Below are positions 34,256 through 42,168 of a stretch of 64,000 bases of DNA, one piece after another (positions within the stretch are counted from its first letter, which is position 1; every line of letters begins with the position of its first letter). A model generated the notes under the pieces. The model made no database searches, was not told where the DNA came from, and saw only the letters and a program-made list of their open reading frames with translations. The DNA comes from Dysgonomonas sp. UBA7710 (GTDB taxonomy: Bacteria; Bacteroidota; Bacteroidia; Bacteroidales; Dysgonomonadaceae): the NCBI RefSeq assembly GCF_002482385.1, contig NZ_DLFW01000002.1, positions 281,519 through 345,518 on the forward strand, in the 5' to 3' direction. The translations under genes and the position numbers were made by a program.

Positions 34256-36148
34256 TCATGATTTCCTTAATACTAACTTCCTTTTTGTCGCAGCAGTAAT
34301 TTCAGAGAAGAAAGCCTTGATCTCTTTATACTGCGATTTATCATACCGTCCTGTAAAGATATCAATATTTTGAATATATATAATCTTATTCCCATCTTGT
34401 TTTACTTCTGTTTCGAATTTACCAAAGGGAGTTGTCAGGGATATATTCTTGGGTAAAGATTCAGTTGTGTATGATTCTGGAATATTGATAATGATGGAGT
34501 CGGATTCTGAAAACCCATTGTTAATCACAATGTCCTGAATGCGCGTATTGGATGAAAACATATTATAGCTTCCTTTTTCCAGAGGGCATGCCGGGATAAA
34601 TAAACGGGTACCTGTTTTATTTACAAAATCAGTAGCTATAAAGTCAGCGGATAAAGCGCAGGACGGTAGTGATGACTTATCCTCGTTTGTCCTTATATTA
34701 TCTATTTGTACTTTAGGAAATCTGACATTTCGGTTGATGTATCCGATTACTTTTTCTCTGTCCTTTGATGTCATGGCAAATACATTGTAAAGATATCCAT
34801 GCAGATGTTCAACAAAGGCCAGGGTGCCATTTGCTGTCCCATCTTCGGAGACATTAATAGTTATTATTGATTCCTGTTTATTGTCTTTATCCTGATACCT
34901 GGCAACTTGACAAACTTTACCTCCGTTTTCAGTTACAACAAGGGCGTCATGCCCGGCTATATTATCGTGGATATAGCCAAAAGGTATTGTTTGAGAGGTA
35001 CATTCGAGCCATAAGCTGTCATTCTGAAGGGGTACAAGTAAAATAGCATGATTAGTTTCACTTATATTCGAAAAGCCTTTAGTAAAGGACTTCCTATTTC
35101 CGGAATATATCTCACAATAGTTTGAAGGGATACCAATTGCATTTAGCATAGCTTTCATTTCGTTTGATAAGCCTTTGCAATCTCCGAACCCTGTTTTCAT
35201 TGTGGTTGATGCTTCTATTGGCTGAAATCCTCCGATACCTAATTGAATACTAACATACCGGGAATTCTCTTGCAGGTATTTAAATAATATCTCTACCTTT
35301 TCTCTATCCGTTTTGGCATCTTTTACAAGTGATTTAAGCTTGTCAACAATATCATTTGGTAAAGCATCACGTCCTTTGAGTAAACCGGACACCCACATGC
35401 CATAGTTCTTCCAATCCGACATATTCCCACAAGAGGAATCATAGCAAAAATCAGCCGGAGCAATCAATACTCTCGGATATATATCCCTTAGCGCAGGAGC
35501 CAAAGGTTCACTGTTGATCGCTTTGAGGTTGTTTGCGGTAAATGAATATATGTGTTTATTACCTACAATTTCATCTTTAACATTACAATCGAAATTTGCA
35601 TCATATCTCAGATTCATATCCGCAGGCAGTTCTATCCTGTAACTGGCATTGACCAGCGATTGCATATAACTTTGAATAGGTGTGAAAGCGGGGTATGAGA
35701 TTATACCGTTCTTCCATTTTTCTTCATATGTATATTCTATCGTGTATGGATATGTGGGAACCTTATATTCATAGACAATAGAGTAGGCATCTGTTGCCAT
35801 CTGGTCGGACATGGAAGATATCGTCAAATCTTTCTTTCCGATTTTCCGTATAATGCTACCTGATGCATTTTTTATGACAGCAGAAAAATCTTTCATTTCC
35901 TTAAATTTGTCATTATAAGCATAAAAATGGGCAAAACCTTCTCCTTGTTTGCTGAGGATTGTCATTGTTTTCGTCACCTTACATGTGGCATTATTCCTAT
36001 CCGTCTGGATTATTACTATATCGGAATTCTGGACAATCGCAACCGCATTTTCACGGAGGCTGTCGGAAGCCTGGTTTGTCGAATTACCATTTGCATATGC
36101 TATTACAGATGATAATATATAGAGAGTTAGAATGAAATGTCTGTACAT
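34256..36148 (-). CDS. DUF3857 / transglutaminase-like protein, active-site Cys present
   Basis: The 630-residue protein has a signal peptide (about 1-20), a DUF3857 domain about 60-230 and a transglutaminase-like domain about 270-400. GFGDCKGLSNEMKAML carries the expected Cys (about residue 324), and NHAILLV near 373 carries the His. A DUF3858-like beta domain ends the protein. Such proteins are secreted in Bacteroidota; their substrate is unknown. The paralog lies just upstream, 18 nt away, in the same orientation. Confidence 0.82.
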   Translation of the reverse strand: MYRHFILTLYILSSVIAYANGNSTNQASDSLRENAVAIVQNSDIVIIQTDRNNATCKVTKTMTILSKQGEGFAHFYAYNDKFKEMKDFSAVIKNASGSIIRKIGKKDLTISSMSDQMATDAYSIVYEYKVPTYPYTIEYTYEEKWKNGIISYPAFTPIQSYMQSLVNASYRIELPADMNLRYDANFDCNVKDEIVGNKHIYSFTANNLKAINSEPLAPALRDIYPRVLIAPADFCYDSSCGNMSDWKNYGMWVSGLLKGRDALPNDIVDKLKSLVKDAKTDREKVEILFKYLQENSRYVSIQLGIGGFQPIEASTTMKTGFGDCKGLSNEMKAMLNAIGIPSNYCEIYSGNRKSFTKGFSNISETNHAILLVPLQNDSLWLECTSQTIPFGYIHDNIAGHDALVVTENGGKVCQVARYQDKDNKQESIITINVSEDGTANGTLAFVEHLHGYLYNVFAMTSKDREKVIGYINRNVRFPKVQIDNIRTNEDKSSLPSCALSADFIATDFVNKTGTRLFIPACPLEKGSYNMFSSNTRIQDIVINNGFSESDSIIINIPESYTTESLPKNISLTTPFGKFETEVKQDGNKIIYIQNIDIFTGRYDKSQYKEIKAFFSEITAATKRKLVLRKS

Positions 36149-36166
36149 AATGGTTGTGGTTCTTAT

Positions 36167-38155
36167 TTATTCTGCACTTGATACCTTTTTGAGTACAATC
36201 TGTTCTGAATTCTTGGCTATTAATTTTGAAAAGAAATCACGTAGACTCTCATATTCAGTAGGTAAGAATTGTAGCTTCTTCAATTGGTACTGATAATGAA
36301 GCCGGACTTGACTGCCTGATTGAACAACCCGGTAGATGAGGCTCATATCATTATCGTTGAGGAGCATTCTCTCACCTTTGGGTAACTCTTCTACTGTATA
36401 TCCTTCTGGTACAATAAAATCTATTATTTGTACAAAATTGAGGAGATAGTCGAATTCGATTGGATACTCACGTGTTTCTTTCTTAAATGGATTCTCGGAA
36501 TATGGTTTATCTGTAAGTGGAGTGATATATAAAAATTCATCAGCCGTGTCAATATCCGAGGATTGTATATAATTCATTTTCAAGGCCTCACTGGTGTTAT
36601 CCAGATTAGATATAGAGAAACTGTCTATTTCACAGGAAAGTCTCTTACTTATCGATTCTATATAGTCATTTTGATCTTTATGGTTGTAGTAGCTGACCTT
36701 GGTATTGTATGCGGCAGCACCTTTGCGTGTGTCGGTTGATTTGCCGACAAGTTTAGAATCGTTAATAGTTATATTTATTGTTTTTAATATTGAACCGGTC
36801 GAAACTCCAGTAAGGTCCACCCAGTCGGAATAGTCTGTTCTCAGGATACGTGCTTGTGGTACCATGCATTTTTCGGGAAGCAAGTTCCAGTCTCCGTATT
36901 TGGCTGCGGCATCGGTAAAGTACATTGTAGTATCTATTTTGACGCCTGTAATTACATAGTTAAATGCTGATATACTAGGATGCGATATAGGCATGCGTCC
37001 ATTACTTCTGGTACTCAATATTACGGGGAATGCATTGAATCCTCCGGCCTGGAGTGCGTTTATTAACAGGAAGTTTACGTCCGCGCTTGTACCAATTCCG
37101 TTCTTTAAGGCATCTTTCAGATTTTTTGGATAGAAAGCGTTGTGGTCATTCCATTTCACTTTGTATTTGACCATATCCTGTATTTCTTTTGCTCTGTCAA
37201 AGGTTACATTCCCTTTGGTTATTTCGTCTTTGAATAAATCCGCTTTCTTCAGATTACCTCCGAACAGACTGGATTCCATAATTTCTTTATCGATATTGCT
37301 CCACGATGAAGAATAGTTTTTCACTGTGGAATATGGCATTTGTATGCTTTTAAGTTCAAAAGAAACTTTCGATATATAATCGTTTATTGTCCATAGATAC
37401 GATTCATTCTTAATAGCGGGAACATCGGTTGCCTCAAATGTATAACGATCGGCAGAACATCGTACCTGAGTTGCTTGCGATCGTCCGTTGTCATCTTTAT
37501 ACTGGATATGGAACGTCTCATTTACAGGCTCTTTCTTAGGCCTTAATGCGATGTATCCCTGAGTATTTAAGTTGTACCGGAAGTACTCAGGTAATATGAC
37601 GTCAAATGAGGTGTAGAGAATCGGTATAGATGACTGAAAATTGAAATCGCGGAGATCGTAAAAGAAATCAGATACGATTGTGTATTTGTATTCTATAACA
37701 GATCCTACTTTTGCAGCAGGCATTGTAAATTTCCTTACTTTCCATTTATTGTCGGTATCTTCTTCAAAAATGAAATCTTTGGATAATTTTGTCTTCACTA
37801 CTTTACCTCCTTCCAGATTGTAAGTTGTTCCGGATAACCCTCTGATATCTTCTTTTGATGAACTGCTCGCCTGATAATATGGGATTTCCTGGTCACACCA
37901 CTCAAGGCCTTCGGTTTTAAGTATTTTTATCTTCACCTGAAGTGTGTATTCAAACTGAAAGCCATATAGGTTGTTGTAGACGAAGCGTGTATCACCTTTT
38001 TTCAATAACATAACGGCGGCGGCAGTCGTATCCTGAGGATATGAGGTCATCGACAATTCATCAACTGTGGCGTTACCGTACTTTGATTGTGAATAGCAAT
38101 TATAACCATTCAGAAATACGAAAATAAACAGAATAAAGAGGGCAATCTTTTTCAT
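36167..38155 (-). CDS. DUF3857 protein with degenerate transglutaminase site
   Basis: The 662-residue protein shares the layout of its neighbour: signal peptide about 1-22, DUF3857 about 60-230, transglutaminase-like about 290-430, DUF3858-like end. In the catalytic block the Cys is replaced: the protein reads GIGTSADVNFLLINALQ with Thr356-Ser357 where Gly-Asp-Cys is expected, and the His position reads FNYVITG. It is probably a non-catalytic partner or a binding protein. It precedes the Cys-containing paralog in transcription order. Confidence 0.8.
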   Translation of the reverse strand: MKKIALFILFIFVFLNGYNCYSQSKYGNATVDELSMTSYPQDTTAAAVMLLKKGDTRFVYNNLYGFQFEYTLQVKIKILKTEGLEWCDQEIPYYQASSSSKEDIRGLSGTTYNLEGGKVVKTKLSKDFIFEEDTDNKWKVRKFTMPAAKVGSVIEYKYTIVSDFFYDLRDFNFQSSIPILYTSFDVILPEYFRYNLNTQGYIALRPKKEPVNETFHIQYKDDNGRSQATQVRCSADRYTFEATDVPAIKNESYLWTINDYISKVSFELKSIQMPYSTVKNYSSSWSNIDKEIMESSLFGGNLKKADLFKDEITKGNVTFDRAKEIQDMVKYKVKWNDHNAFYPKNLKDALKNGIGTSADVNFLLINALQAGGFNAFPVILSTRSNGRMPISHPSISAFNYVITGVKIDTTMYFTDAAAKYGDWNLLPEKCMVPQARILRTDYSDWVDLTGVSTGSILKTINITINDSKLVGKSTDTRKGAAAYNTKVSYYNHKDQNDYIESISKRLSCEIDSFSISNLDNTSEALKMNYIQSSDIDTADEFLYITPLTDKPYSENPFKKETREYPIEFDYLLNFVQIIDFIVPEGYTVEELPKGERMLLNDNDMSLIYRVVQSGSQVRLHYQYQLKKLQFLPTEYESLRDFFSKLIAKNSEQIVLKKVSSAE

Positions 38156-38494
38156 AATATTAGGTTAATTAAATTAGAGTAAATGTATAAAAATGTTTAT
38201 GAATATTAATTTGCCGAAAGTATGTCGTAAAGCATATTTCTGGTATTTTATACGCCTTTGGGGCCGGAATAAGGGAATTTCTCCCTATTGTTCTTTATTA
38301 TATAAAACTGTTAACTGTTTTTTATATAAAAACTTTACAAAAGTGACACTTATGCATTGAATTTCTCATAGATGCTTTTTTTTCTTTTCATTCTTTTCAA
38401 TAATTGTGAATCATCAATTGTAGGCTGATGGTTTTTTGTATGTATAGATAAATTTAAAAGGATATTTCCATATATTTATACTAAAAAAATTAAT
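38156..38494. other. Divergent intergenic gap with two hairpins
   Basis: The 339-nt gap lies between the DUF3857 gene (minus) and the GNAT gene (plus). A hairpin AATAAGGGA/TCCCTATT lies near 38268-38289, and a 10-bp inverted repeat TTATATAAAA/TTTTATATAA (38298-38307 and 38320-38329) encloses CTGTTAACTG. No gene was recognised. Confidence 0.6.
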
Positions 38495-38950
38495 ATGAAA
38501 ATCAGATTGCTGAACCCCGGAGAGCAAATTCCGTACGATTTACTTCTTTCGGCTGATCCTTCGATAGAGGTCATCGGGAAATATCTGGATCGGAATTATA
38601 CCTATGTTGCGGAAAAGGAGGGCAGGATAGTAGCTGTATATATATTATATCCGGTTGAAGCTGATATAATCGAAATAAAGAATATAGCAGTAGCTGAAGA
38701 CTGTCGGAATCAGGGTGTCGGTACTGCCTTATTGGTTCATGCTGCCGGTATATCCAGAGATTCAGGATATAGTAAACTTATTATTGGTACCGCAGATGTT
38801 AGCTTGTCTCCTCTTAGCCTGTATCAGAAAAATGGATTTAAGATCTCAGGTGTTAAAAAGAATTTCTTCGTTGACAACTATCCGGAACCTGTATTCGACG
38901 ATGGCGAGCGTTGTGTGGATATGGTAATGCTGGAAAAGAATCTCTTGTAA
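38495..38950 (+). CDS. GNAT-family N-acetyltransferase
   Basis: The 151-residue protein has the acetyl-CoA binding pattern of GNAT enzymes: IKNIAVAEDCRNQGVGTALL near 68-87 (Q/R-x-x-G-x-G/A), followed by KLIIGTADVSLSPLSLYQKNGF near 100-122. It would transfer an acetyl group to an amine; the substrate is unknown. It is a single gene convergent with the RRM gene. Confidence 0.85.
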   Translation: MKIRLLNPGEQIPYDLLLSADPSIEVIGKYLDRNYTYVAEKEGRIVAVYILYPVEADIIEIKNIAVAEDCRNQGVGTALLVHAAGISRDSGYSKLIIGTADVSLSPLSLYQKNGFKISGVKKNFFVDNYPEPVFDDGERCVDMVMLEKNLL

Positions 38951-38959
38951 AAAACAAGA

Positions 38960-38983
38960 GAGCCATACTATCCAGTATGGCTC
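38960..38983 (-). terminator. Hairpin between GNAT and RRM genes
   Basis: GAGCCATACT (38960-38969) and AGTATGGCTC (38974-38983) pair around ATCC. On the minus strand a T-run follows after TCTTG, so it mainly serves the RRM gene; on the plus strand no good T-run follows. Confidence 0.75.
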
Positions 38984-39006
38984 CTCATGTATTTTGTCAG
39001 AGACTA

Positions 39007-39330
39007 TTAATATTCACGTCTTCTGTATCCACCATTATTGCCTCCACCTCTGTTATTGTCATAACTTCTGCGAGGACGATCACCTTCTGTGCGAGGACGA
39101 GCTTCAGAAACGGAAATAGTTCTTCCGTCATATTCAGCACCATTCAGTTCTTCAATAGCTTTTTGGCCAGCTGCATTGTCAGCTAATTCAACAAAACCGT
39201 AACCTTTAGAACGGCCAGTAGCTTTGTCCATAATAACTTTTGCTGAAGTGATTTCTCCGTATTCACTGAATAGATCCTTCAAATCATTGTCGTTGATGCT
39301 GTAGCTCAACCCTGCGATAAAAATGTTCAT
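39007..39330 (-). CDS. RRM RNA-binding protein with Arg/Gly-rich tail
   Basis: The 107-residue protein is one RNA-recognition motif (about 1-78): RNP2 is MNIFIAGLSY and RNP1 is KGYGFVELAD. The tail (about 80-107) is rich in Arg, Gly, Asn and Tyr and ends YRRREY, which can add RNA binding. Such small RRM proteins take the place of Hfq-type factors in Bacteroidota, which lack Hfq. A leader of about 150 nt precedes it. Confidence 0.93.
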   Translation of the reverse strand: MNIFIAGLSYSINDNDLKDLFSEYGEITSAKVIMDKATGRSKGYGFVELADNAAGQKAIEELNGAEYDGRTISVSEARPRTEGDRPRRSYDNNRGGGNNGGYRRREY

Positions 39331-39583
39331 TGTAAAAAAATAAAATTAAATAATAAATACTCTATGCAGAAGATGTAAATAAATAGGAAAGCTAAAAGAA
39401 ACTAGACAAGAAAGGTTACCAAAGAAGGGAAATGACTTGAAAAGAAAAATTTAAACTACACTTAAGAACTCTTATGCGATAGCAAATGTAAAAATAAAAA
39501 TCAGTTATTTAGCATTTTAACCAATTATTTTTTTGTTACGCCTTGCTTTTTTATATTTTATTGTATGATTATGACTGAAAATG
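39331..39583 (-). promoter_or_regulatory. Long A-rich leader and promoter region of the RRM gene
   Basis: On the minus strand TACATTTG (39483-39490) matches the -7 consensus and would give a leader of roughly 145 nt that is very T-rich on the coding strand. This is a possible site for autoregulation or cold control. No gene is seen here. Confidence 0.55.
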
Positions 39584-40525
39584 TCAGGAATTGAACCTTT
39601 TATAATTTTCAATGACACTGATCACCGTGTCCTTATCATTTCCGATTTGTTTCTTTAACGTATCGATGTCGATAAATTTCTCGTCAGGACGTACAAAATC
39701 AATGAATTCGGCCGTTAATTCCTTATTATATAGATCTCCGTCGAAGTTGAACAGATTTACCTCTATGCTTATATTATCTCCATTGTGGAGGGTGGGGCGC
39801 TTGCCTATATATAGCATACCATCATATCTTTGTCCCTCTACATGCACATATACTGCATATACTCCAAACGCCGGGATTACTTTATATGTTTCCCATACCT
39901 GGATGTTTGCCGTAGGAAAGCCTATTGTCCGTCCCACTTTGAAACCTTCCACTATCTTTCCCGAGATAGTATAGTTATACGAGAGCAATTTAGCGGCCTT
40001 ACGGATATATCCTTCGGCGAGTAATTTGCGGATACGGGATGAACTCACATGTTCTTCTCCGGGAAGTTCCCGGGCTTCGATAACGTTGATCCCTATTTCA
40101 CCGCCGTAGCGTTTATAGTCGGCAAAACCATCTTCCCTGTTATGCCCGAAGCGGTGATCGTATCCGATAACTAAAGTGTTTACTGAAAGTTTATCTTTTA
40201 GTATATCTTTCATAAACTCTCCGGCTGAGAGTTGGGAAATCTCCGTTGTAAAATCAAGACAGACACAATAATCGATTCCGGTGGAAGCCAGACGCTCTGT
40301 TTTTTCATCAAATCCGCAAAGCAATGCCGGTTGATAATCTTTTTGTAAAACCTTTCGTGGATGTACCGGAAAAGTAATAACGGCAGAGGGTAATTCACGT
40401 TTGGCCGCCTCCTCTTTCACCTGGTTTATCAGGAAGCGGTGACCGGTATGTACACCGTCGAAAAAGCCTATTGTAGCTACTAACGGCGCGTGTTGTAGTT
40501 TATGTTCTCTGTCTATAAGCAACAT
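39584..40525 (-). CDS. ribF: Bifunctional riboflavin kinase/FMN adenylyltransferase RibF
   Basis: The 313-residue enzyme makes FMN and then FAD. The N-terminal nucleotidyltransferase domain (about 14-155) shows ATIGFFDGVHTGHRFLI and SSSRIRKLL, and the C-terminal kinase domain (about 185-310) shows GFKVGRTIGFPTANI. Both halves are intact. The cofactors serve Nuo, RnfC/RnfD and ApbE substrates. It follows the HAD phosphatase gene by 13 nt. Confidence 0.96.
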   Translation of the reverse strand: MLLIDREHKLQHAPLVATIGFFDGVHTGHRFLINQVKEEAAKRELPSAVITFPVHPRKVLQKDYQPALLCGFDEKTERLASTGIDYCVCLDFTTEISQLSAGEFMKDILKDKLSVNTLVIGYDHRFGHNREDGFADYKRYGGEIGINVIEARELPGEEHVSSSRIRKLLAEGYIRKAAKLLSYNYTISGKIVEGFKVGRTIGFPTANIQVWETYKVIPAFGVYAVYVHVEGQRYDGMLYIGKRPTLHNGDNISIEVNLFNFDGDLYNKELTAEFIDFVRPDEKFIDIDTLKKQIGNDKDTVISVIENYKRFNS

Positions 40526-40538
40526 ATGTGGCTATTGT

Positions 40539-41171
40539 TTATAATAATCCCCTATCTGTAAATACTTTTCGCAGGTCTTCATCCTGATCGGTCAGATAAG
40601 TTTGGAATCCCAGTTTTTCTCCGATCTCTACATTTGCTTTTCCGTCATCGAAGAAAAGCGTTTCGGCAGGGTCCATTTTGGAGTCGGCTATAATGAAATC
40701 GAAAATTTCCCGGTCTGGTTTAGCGCATCCTATTTCATATGATAAATAACATTTATCGAAATAAGCATTAATGGGTAATCCTTCAGGCGAAAACTCATGT
40801 GTCATGGCCCATCCCATTACTGAGGGATTGGTATTACTAAGTAAATAAACTTTATATTTTTTACGGAGGTCTTTCAGCAACTGATATTTATAATCAGGTA
40901 TATCGACTAAAAAACCTAACCATGCATGGTCTATTTGTTCTGCTGTGACATTCGGATTATTCGACAATTTGCGGAATTCAGTAACAAAATCTTCACGGTT
41001 TATTTTGCCTTCTTCGTATTCGAGGAAAATCCCTTTCTGACGGAATTCTCCCAAATATTCGTTGATATTAGGGAATCCCAGTGCTGTAAAACGATCTAAT
41101 GCGGTTTGTTTGTGCAGGCTTACTATCACACCACCAAAGTCGAAGAGGATGTTCTTAATGTTTTTGCTCAT
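40539..41171 (-). CDS. HAD-family phosphatase (YihX-like)
   Basis: The 210-residue protein has the HAD motifs: FDFGGVIV near 11-18 (motif I, Asp nucleophile), LLSNTNP near 112 (motif II), a Lys in CAKPDREIF (motif III) and FFDDGKANVEIGEKLGF near 171 (motif IV). The cap type fits HAD subfamily IA, close to YihX-type sugar-phosphate phosphatases. Substrate is uncertain. It lies in one unit with ribF, so an FMN-linked role is possible but not shown. Confidence 0.86.
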   Translation of the reverse strand: MSKNIKNILFDFGGVIVSLHKQTALDRFTALGFPNINEYLGEFRQKGIFLEYEEGKINREDFVTEFRKLSNNPNVTAEQIDHAWLGFLVDIPDYKYQLLKDLRKKYKVYLLSNTNPSVMGWAMTHEFSPEGLPINAYFDKCYLSYEIGCAKPDREIFDFIIADSKMDPAETLFFDDGKANVEIGEKLGFQTYLTDQDEDLRKVFTDRGLL

Positions 41172-41320
41172 AAAATTGTAAAATTAGATTTTGCTCTATA
41201 ATAGCACGAAGTTAGTTATTTATTCTTTAAGAGCCGTTATTTTCAATTTTGTATTTGTATTTTTGTTAACATTAAGTAGAAGAAAGTATTTAATGATATA
41301 TTATATTTATTGGAGTCTGA

Positions 41321-41372
41321 CTACTTGTTGTAATCTGAATAAGATAATAAATATGTCAGAGACCTTAAAATT
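41321..41372 (+). promoter_or_regulatory. Palindromic upstream element, copy 3
   Basis: CTACTTGTTGT (41321-41331), TAATAAAT (41345-41352) and ATGTC-AGA-GACCT (41353-41365) lie 15 nt before the recO GTG. The left arm of the palindrome differs from the other two copies. Confidence 0.5.
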
Positions 41373-41380
41373 GTTTCAGA

Positions 41381-42103
41381 GTGCTTTATAAAACAAGGGG
41401 TTTGGTACTCAATACCATCAATTATAACGATAAATATGTTCTTGCCCAGGTTTTTACAGAATCATTCGGGCGGGTAACTTATATGGTGTCGAAAGCCAGA
41501 GGTAAGAGTTCGAAAGTACCCAAATCTCTATTTTCGCCGCTTGCTATCCTCGATATGGAAGTAGAGCATCAGGCTTCCCGCGATATACAACGGATACGTG
41601 AAGCCCGCGCCGATATGTATTTGTATGATATATCCGGTGATTTGAGCAAGACATCCATGGCTTTTTTCCTTTCCGAATTTCTTACCCGGGTATTGAAGGA
41701 TACGAACGATAGCCGGCTGCTTTTTAGTTTTCTGGAACAATCGGTACAGATTTTGGAAATGACAGATAAGAGTATTTCTAACTTTCATTTGGTATTCATG
41801 CTTAAACTCACCCACTTTTTAGGCTTTTACCCTAATTTGGAAGAGTACAGAGAGAATGGCTTGTTTGATATGATGAATGGCGAATTTGTTCTCTATCAGC
41901 CTTTGCATAAACACTTTCTGAACAGGACGGATAGTAAATCACTTTCGTTATTAGCCCGTATCTCATATGAAAATATGCACCATTTTGTCTTTTCGCGCCA
42001 AGACAGGATAAATATAATAAATAAGGTGCTGGAGTATTATCGCTTACATCTTTACGATTTTCCCGGTTTGAAATCATTGGATGTATTGCATGAATTGTTT
42101 TGA
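41381..42103 (+). CDS. recO: DNA repair protein RecO
   Basis: The 240-residue protein starts at GTG with MLYKTRGLVLNTINYNDKYVLAQVFT, the OB-fold start typical of RecO. The helical C-terminal part (about 90-235) has the family pattern but the zinc-binding Cys set of some RecO proteins is absent. RecO works with RecR to load RecA on SSB-coated DNA. It is preceded by the palindromic element and followed 66 nt later by a MutS-like gene. Confidence 0.9.
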   Translation: MLYKTRGLVLNTINYNDKYVLAQVFTESFGRVTYMVSKARGKSSKVPKSLFSPLAILDMEVEHQASRDIQRIREARADMYLYDISGDLSKTSMAFFLSEFLTRVLKDTNDSRLLFSFLEQSVQILEMTDKSISNFHLVFMLKLTHFLGFYPNLEEYRENGLFDMMNGEFVLYQPLHKHFLNRTDSKSLSLLARISYENMHHFVFSRQDRINIINKVLEYYRLHLYDFPGLKSLDVLHELF

Positions 42104-42168
42104 TAGGGTTTCTAAATATCAAAATGGAATTTCATATATTCGTAGCTTGTAATATGTAACTAACATTT

